Assembly: GCF_020509005.1 (NCBI RefSeq)
Contig: NC_063012.1
Span: forward strand, 8,804,001 to 8,868,000
From: Fulvia fulva
Lineage: Eukaryota; Ascomycota; Dothideomycetes; Mycosphaerellales; Mycosphaerellaceae
Reading direction: 5' to 3'
DNA: 64,000 bases
A program made the translations under genes and the position numbers. Positions within the stretch are counted from its first letter, which is position 1, and every line of letters begins with the position of its first letter. Positions 58,584 through 64,000 of the stretch are shown here, in pieces. The notes under the pieces were generated by a model, which did no database searches, had not been told where the DNA came from, and saw only the letters and a list, made by a program, of their open reading frames with translations.

Positions 58584-58903
58584 GAACTAGGTCCAGTATG
58601 GTATCGCTTGAGGATCGAATTTGCGCTGATCTGGACCATCCGGAGTCGCGCGGATACGCCTATCTTGTCACACCTCCTCCAGTAGGTTGTAAGAACAGCT
58701 TCTTGATCGTCTGTCAACACCGTGTGCGTACGCGGCCGTGCGCTGCGTGAGTTGTGACCGAGAAGTCGTCTTCTGAAGCGTTGGTAATCGACACCCCAGT
58801 TGGCGGCTACCTGCTTGACAGGACCTGGATTTGACGCGTCGCAGTACCACTGCACGGCCTCACTGATGAGCTCCTCTTCTTCACGATAGATGGAAGCAAC
58901 CAT
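58547..58903 (-). pseudogene. Fot1-type transposase, N-terminal DNA-binding fragment
   Basis: 118 codons from a good ATG with a helix-turn-helix of CENPB/Psq type (EAVQWYCDASNPGPVKQVAA, then YQRFRRRLLGH). The family-like sequence ends near SANSILKRYHTGP, after which the frame runs into the deletion joint. Such a piece could in principle still bind the inverted repeats. Confidence 0.8.
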
Positions 58904-58960
58904 ATTGATGAGATAACGCGTGTTGAATGGAAGATACGCGTGTTGGAAAGCGTGGTTTTA

Positions 58961-59026
58961 TTGAGGTGTCCAATATCACTGGGTTGTCCAACACCCGCGA
59001 AGCGGGTGCATGGGGACCGACACGGC
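58961..59026 (-). repeat. Right terminal inverted repeat of Fot1-like element
   Basis: 66 bp, exact reverse complement of the left repeat, followed by TA at 59,027-59,028. Confidence 0.93.
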
Positions 59027-59028
59027 TA

Positions 59029-59470
59029 ATCTATGCCTCACCGTCTGACTGATGACACACTCATTCTTGGTAATTACAGACCTCTGTTGGGCCAAACAAC
59101 GACTGCACGATGGATGCATATGTAGCAATATTGAGTCCCAGCACTGATCATCGGGCCGCCATCGCAATGCTACTGTACTGTGTACATGTAAGGTAGCACT
59201 CACTCACTCTACACAGCATGCAGGGACATTGTGTGGCTGCAGTCAACAGCTAGAAGTCTTCCCCATGTGCTGCACGATCCCACTAAGGTTAGATAATCCG
59301 CGTCAAAACTTGACTGGCGTTACCTGGACAACAGTTGGCTTTGGTTCGGCTGTGCGCCAGATGGGACTGTGTCCCTCATCATCACACAAACGCCATAGCT
59401 CCCCATGCTCTCTCAGCGGCACACAGGCTGGCTGCAGTCTATCACTGACGAGTTCAGCAAAAGGCACTTG
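59029..59470. other. Intergenic, Fot1 element to P450 pseudogene
   Basis: 442 bases with no supported gene. The P450 frame is open upstream to an ATG at 59,405, which would add 22 residues of no family-like content before the membrane anchor. Confidence 0.35.
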
Positions 59471-61437
59471 ATGACCAAAGGCGTCATGTACTCTCTTTTG
59501 CTGACCGTACTCGGTCCCATCGTAGCAGGCATCGTCTACACCATATTGCTTGTAGGACGTCGTGAGAAGAACTTACCACCGGGTCCTCCTACCTTCCCTA
59601 TCCTAGGCAATCTTCTACAAATACCACTTAAAGGAGCGCACTTTCAGTTCACCAAATGGGCAGAGCAGTAAGCTAACCTCGCTCCACTTGTCGTCTCCCT
59701 CCTTTGGCAAACACATGAGAGCACAATCAAGGAATGGGCTGTCGATCTTGTCTGTGCTGATCGTCGGGCTCCAGATATGGTGGCATTTACACCCTCAAGC
59801 TAGGCACTGGCACAGCAGCAGTCATCACTGACCGTCGTCTCGTTAAGGAGCTGGTCGATAAGAAGAGCGCAAAGTACTCGGAACGGCCAAAGTCTTATGT
59901 CGCCAATCTCATCAGTGGCGGCGACCACATCCTTCTCATGGACTATGGAGCGCAATGGCGAGATACCAGGAAGCTGCTTCATGGGTCGTTCATGGAAAGG
60001 ATGGTAGACGAGAACCACATGCCACTGCAGGAAGCTGAAGCACGCTAAATGTTATATGATTACTTGGTCAGACCTGATGACCATATGCTGCATCCTAAAC
60101 GCTTCTCAAATAGCACCATAATGAGCATCGTATGGGGCGTACGTACGCCGACGCCGCAGACGCGGCACATGGAACGGTAAGCTTCAATGCTTGTTATTGT
60201 CACCATGCTGACACTCGTCATCAGGCTGTACGCACTTATGGAGATCTGGTCGAAGGTTATGGAGACAGGCGCGACTCCTCCGGTGGATATTTACCCGTTA
60301 CTCCACTATCTGCCTCAGTCTATTTTCCTCAACTGGGTCGATCGTGCCACCCACGTACAGAAGGAAATGAACCACCTCTACTCCGACTTCCTTCGCGACA
60401 TCCGTCATCGACGTAGCACAGTTGGTAGTCGAGGAGCCTTCATGGACAAAGTCCTCGAATCGGCCGACAGCGAGAAGCGTATGGACGGATTGACGTACTC
60501 TGACCACGAGCTCTGGTTCATGGGTGGCACCTTAACTGAAGGTGGTAGTGACACTACGGCGAGTATCGTCACTGCATTCATGCAGGCTATGGTTGCATAT
60601 CCTGATGTACAACGGAAAGCGCAGGCAGAGATTGATGCTGTGATTGGTCCGGATCGCAGTCCAACCTGGCAGGACTACAAGAGACTGCCATACGTAGCTC
60701 AGTGCGTCAAGGAGACGATGCGCTCGCGTCCAGTCACTCCGTTGGCATTTCCTCATGCCCTCGCTGAGGACGACTGGGTCGATGGCATGTTCTTGCCAAA
60801 GGTACGCATGTGCATCGCGTGCCCCAGGTCCCAACGAAACGACTGCAGATGCTTACATGGTATCATGATACAGGGCACGGTCATCATCGTCAACGCTTGG
60901 GGTCTGCATAACGATCCCAAGAGGTAAGCTGCACTCGTCACACATCGTGACTTGCTCCAGTCACCATACTTCGCTGACATGATAATCACGTAGATTCCCA
61001 AGTCCCGAGCATTTCGACCCAGACCATTTCAAAGACATGACGACGCCAGCCCCCGAGCTCGCAAATGGCCGCTACGAAAGTCGAGACCATTATGGCTATG
61101 GTACGGGCCGTCGCTTCTGCCCTGGCGCCCATCTCGCAGGTACAGTTTCACATCAAAAGTAGGTGGTGACATTACGCTGACATCGGCCTCCCAGAACGTA
61201 ACCTATTCCTCGCGATGAGCAAGCTTTTGTGGGCATTTAACATAGGTCCTGGCAAAAATGGCGTGCCCGACACATCTCCCGTCACCGGCTACTGCGAGGG
61301 CTTCCTGGTATGTGCAAATGACTTCGACGTCAGCTTCGATATCCGCGGAGGGAGAGCAGAAAACGATTCAGAAGGAGCTTGAAGAGCTAAAAGGAGTGTT
61401 TGAAAGGTATCAAGTGACAGGAGAGGAAACTGCTTGA
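59471..61437 (+). pseudogene. Microsomal cytochrome P450, six exons, nonsense and probable frameshift
   Basis: Class II fungal P450. Exons are 59,471-59,667, 59,775-60,176, 60,225-60,801, 60,874-60,923, 60,994-61,139 and from 61,195; all introns are GT-AG and keep frame. The N-terminal membrane helix (MYSLLLTVLGPIVAGIVYTI) is followed by LPPGPPTFPILGN. The I-helix reads TEGGSDTTAS, the ExxR motif KETMRSRPVTP, and the haem loop YGTGRRFCPGAHLA with Cys ligand. A TAA at 60,046-60,048 interrupts exon 2 in frame, and family sequence continues after it. In exon 6 the frame ends at 61,382. The +1 frame from about 61,350 to 61,437 gives a helix-like coding tail (GEQKTIQKELEELKGVFERY), suggesting a one-base insertion. 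The substrate is unknown. Confidence 0.88.
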
Positions 61438-61621
61438 GAACAGAACAGAACAGACAGACACAAAGAGGTGTGTGATCTACACATTGTATCACCATCATTA
61501 CGGTGTTGAAATCGAATCAACCCCACAGCACCATGCTAATCCCATGCTAACGCTCGAGTGACGTCAAAATCACTTACATCCGGTGCAACCCTTTCAATCC
61601 GTACGGCCAACACGCCATTTC

Positions 61622-61918
61622 CTAGACCGAGTTCCTGCTCGGAATCTTCACAAATCTTAGCACGGCGACCTGCTTCGGCTTCTCCCTCTCTCCATTGAAC
61701 ATCCTCTCAGCCTCCGTCCCCGCAGACTCCACCGGCGAACTGGGCTCCGCAGGGCTCGGTGAGTGTGTCTTCCTCGCCCTAAGCTGTGAGTTGAGACGCC
61801 TTGCGGCGGCTAGGGCTCCCTGACGATCAGTCGCGAATGATCGTAGCGTTTCAGTAAAGACCGTTGTGTATTCGATGAGCTGTGAAAGAAAGCAACGGTA
61901 GCTGCAAAAGGGAAGCAA
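61622..61918 (-). CDS. Uncertain small gene, probably 3' exon
   Basis: The minus strand codes for LIEYTTVFTETLRSFATDRQ and then a Ser/Pro-rich stretch ending KQVAVLRFVKIPSRNSV. The open frame begins with a non-ATG codon. An intron acceptor (CTTTCACAG) sits just before LIEY, so an upstream exon is likely, perhaps with the ATG near 62,077 (MSEPFDPISSSSDALF). I could not find a splice combination that keeps frame. No family recognised. Confidence 0.3.
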   Translation of the reverse strand: MLPFCSYRCFLSQLIEYTTVFTETLRSFATDRQGALAAARRLNSQLRARKTHSPSPAEPSSPVESAGTEAERMFNGEREKPKQVAVLRFVKIPSRNSV

Positions 61919-62696
61919 ACAGATCTGATACTTATGTAGGCGCCCACACGGCTTGAGAACACAGCGCTCAGATAATATAATGCTATTGTGTCTGTGAGGT
62001 CAAAGAACACGACAAAGAAGGATTGCGAAACAAAGCATCCGAACTGCTAGATATCGGGTCGAACGGTTCACTCATGACAGTGCTGGGATCATGCAGTGCA
62101 CATGCGGTCCGAGTGAAGCCTAAGTGCGCGTAGTGTCCATAGCATATAATAATCGATCGGCGACATTATATGCATCGATGAACTCTCCTCATTGCTCTCG
62201 ACCGTACTGGAGCGCCATAGTGTGTGTATCGAGCTTTGTTTGTGCCAGTATTGGTGATATTACAGCATATCGCGCCAGCGTTGACTTTGTTGGTATGATG
62301 ATGTCTGCATTCGGCATATGGACGTCCTGCAATAGCAGAGTCATGGCCGCATAGAACGCCTTCCTCACCTTTCCTCCGAACTTCACTCATCTTGCTGGAC
62401 CGTAGCACTTTATACACGTTGCTGAGAGACGGATTTTTGCTCGGCATGAAAGCTCCTTTTGTGAGTTCGTTAAATCCGTCATGCAGCCTGACCCAACAAT
62501 GGTATCGATTTGATCGCGGCGTCGCTGAAGAATCCGAGTCATGCGACATTTCGTTCACTTCCTTCAGCTGCTTAAATCGATTAAGGTTGCAATGGTCGGG
62601 CATGCAGACCTATATGCGTGCCATTGCCTTGGGAACATACATTAGCTATTTCTCGATAGGTTCTCCATCTTCGTTTCGTCGTGATCGCCTGGTATC
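61919..62696. other. Intergenic or broken gene region
   Basis: A 145-codon minus-strand frame from ATG at 62,603 to 62,166 contains a stretch (VRLHDGFNELTK, then SNVYKVLRSS) faintly like a helix-loop-helix. A different frame over 62,189-62,386 also reads protein-like (AAMTLLLQDVHMPNADIIIP). This may be a decayed gene or chance. Confidence 0.25.
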
Positions 62697-64000
62697 TTAG
62701 AAATCTTGGAATTGATCGTCAAGCTCGTTCGAAGTCGTTGTCCGATGCGACTCTTGCGTAGCTGGCCTAGACTCGTGCTTGAGATAGTCCGCGTACAGCT
62801 TGCTGGATGTATACTCTTGGGCACCTGCTCGTGATCCGGGTCCGATACTGCTGGTTGTGCTCTGCCGATTGAGGGATCCAGTCACCGCTTCGTTTTCAAC
62901 CATAACGACCATCCAGACACCGACTCTCTCATCACTGCCCAACAGTGGAGTGCAATGGATCCAGCGTAGTCGTCCAGTATCCGAGTCCTTCGAAAGCCAA
63001 GTCACCTTTGCAGTGACACCCGTGCCCTTGGAGAGGGCATCCATCAACCCCTCTCGCACAGTCGACGGTCCTCCTATCCTATCGAGAAGTTTCGTCTGAA
63101 GAAGTCCTGGTATCCGCAGTGCTGGCGATGTGAACGTGATACGCAGCGAGGGATAAGGTCGCACGAGGAGATAGCTCTGATATACTCCTGGCAGACGCCC
63201 CGAATGCCCCAGACTAGCACTTGGCCATAGCTGTGCATCCTTCGCTGGCTCATCCATGTCGAGCACGACGCGCTTTGGTTTGGCACCACCACGCTTTGAG
63301 CCGATTGAAGAGCTCACTGAGCCGGGATTCTGAGAAACCATACTTCCTGGTGGCGCAACACGATTCTTGACGATGTCTGCTTCTTCCTCTGTGAGCAGTT
63401 GTCCAAGGTCGCTGAGAACCTGCTTTGGGCTCCGGTTCGTGTTGTCACCGAATCTAATTCGAGTGCGGTCTTGAGCAAACAGCTGAGCAAACGATTCCAG
63501 ACCTCGTCCTCCGTGGAGCAGTTGTGATACATCGATCTGACATCCGAGGAAGTACCTAACCTTCCCTTTGTTATCGTACATGGGTGCTAGCAGGAGTAAA
63601 TTCAAGAAAGGCGAGCCGTCTCTCCGATAGTTTAGAATTGTTTCACAGGACTCTTCACCTTTTGACAAACATGCGATCAGCCGACGGACCGCTGCGATCG
63701 ATGTTTGAGGTCCCTGCAAAAACCGGCAATTCCGCCCTATAACATACTCCATACCGTATTGGGTGGTGTTGTAGAACTCCTCCGAGGCGTAGACAATGGG
63801 GTTATCCGGCAAGGAAGGATCTGTGATGCAATACACTTCTGCCAAACTCGGAATCAGCTCGGTCAGAAGAGGTGCACTGTTTCCTGTGATCTCCTTGACA
63901 AGAGTATCGGTGACGAGAGACACTAAACGATACGTCAAGTATGCTGGTAGTGCCTCTTCAACCAGGTCCTCCACTATCTTCTTTGACATCGATTCAAAAT
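62697..64000 (-). CDS. LOV (PAS) domain blue-light photoreceptor-like protein, 5' partial
   Basis: The minus-strand frame ends at 62,697 and is still open at the window edge, so the N-terminus is outside. Counting from the Met at 63,989, a LOV domain spans about residues 45-160. It has the flavin-binding motif GRNCRFLQG with photoactive Cys88, flavin-contacting Asn120 and Asn130 (NYRRDGSPFLNL), and Gln151 (FLGCQIDVSQ). These are the residues needed for a blue-light cysteinyl-flavin adduct. The C-terminal 270 residues have a second PAS-like fold (YQSYLLVRPYPSLRITFTSP, then WMVVMVEN) and a Ser-rich tail. The preceding helix KKIVEDLVEEALPAYLTYRL suggests more N-terminal sequence, possibly an RGS or other signalling domain. 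Start assignment is therefore unsafe. Confidence 0.85.
   Translation of the reverse strand, partial: FESMSKKIVEDLVEEALPAYLTYRLVSLVTDTLVKEITGNSAPLLTELIPSLAEVYCITDPSLPDNPIVYASEEFYNTTQYGMEYVIGRNCRFLQGPQTSIAAVRRLIACLSKGEESCETILNYRRDGSPFLNLLLLAPMYDNKGKVRYFLGCQIDVSQLLHGGRGLESFAQLFAQDRTRIRFGDNTNRSPKQVLSDLGQLLTEEEADIVKNRVAPPGSMVSQNPGSVSSSIGSKRGGAKPKRVVLDMDEPAKDAQLWPSASLGHSGRLPGVYQSYLLVRPYPSLRITFTSPALRIPGLLQTKLLDRIGGPSTVREGLMDALSKGTGVTAKVTWLSKDSDTGRLRWIHCTPLLGSDERVGVWMVVMVENEAVTGSLNRQSTTSSIGPGSRAGAQEYTSSKLYADYLKHESRPATQESHRTTTSNELDDQFQDF

Larger units (their letters stand above)
57856..59026 (-). mobile_element. Fot1/pogo-like (Tc1-mariner) transposon, internally deleted, 1,171 bp
   Basis: Perfect 66-bp terminal inverted repeats (57,856-57,921 and 58,961-59,026) flanked by TA on both sides identify a Tc1/mariner-type element. 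The minus strand codes for the two ends of a Fot1-type transposase. The N-terminal CENPB/Psq-like DNA-binding part is at 58,547-58,903 (SNPGPVKQVAANWGVDYQRF). The C-terminal part is at 57,945-58,583 (KPTTIISGFEKCGIYPFNPE). The catalytic DDE core between them is missing and the two parts are in different frames. It is therefore non-autonomous, but its ends look competent. It shows no RIP pattern. Confidence 0.92.

Overview
The window comes from a filamentous ascomycete (Pezizomycotina, probably a Dothideomycete). Evidence: short GT-AG introns with CTAAC-type branch points, a fungal G-protein gamma subunit, a fungal eIF3a, a fungal LOV protein, Tad-type LINEs, a chromodomain Ty3/gypsy element, a Fot1-like transposon, and massive C-to-T mutation at CpA on both strands (repeat-induced point mutation, RIP). 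It has two compartments that meet at about 38.5 kb.

Positions 1 to about 38,500 are a nest of RIP-mutated retroelements with no host gene. The scaffold is one Ty3/gypsy chromovirus on the + strand (gag, protease, RT, RNase H, integrase, chromodomain, LTR). It is split by LINE insertions, most of them framed by 13-15 bp target-site duplications. LINE family C (minus) carries a nested full-length family B copy (plus). A family B copy (minus) and family A copies (minus) lie elsewhere. Three LINE types end at their 5' side in the same non-coding module of about 1,080 bp, joined at three different points in two LINE families. This is the architecture of the Magnaporthe MINE/WEIRD chimeras made by template switching. 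From 18,598 to 35,816 four family A copies stand in tandem with a 4.67 kb period. Their RIP patterns and repeated 121-bp spacer show that unequal crossing-over between two neighbouring LINEs built the array after RIP had acted.

Positions 38,500 to 64,000 are ordinary gene-bearing sequence. In order: G-gamma (minus, three exons), eIF3a (plus), a BCAS3-like WD40 protein (plus), an amidase (plus, two exons), a degenerate membrane-anchored multicopper oxidase with an in-frame stop (plus), a Gfo/Idh/MocA oxidoreductase of the fungal D-galacturonate-reductase-like type (plus), a disordered Ser/Ala/Pro-rich protein (minus), a 1,171-bp internally deleted Fot1-like transposon with perfect 66-bp inverted repeats, a cytochrome P450 pseudogene (plus, six exons, nonsense and probable frameshift), an uncertain small minus-strand gene, and the C-terminal part of a LOV blue-light photoreceptor (minus) that runs off the right edge.

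The host genes do not form an obvious pathway. G-gamma and LOV are signalling, eIF3a is translation, amidase and the MocA oxidoreductase are catabolic. The stretch from the oxidase to the P450 looks like accessory DNA under decay.
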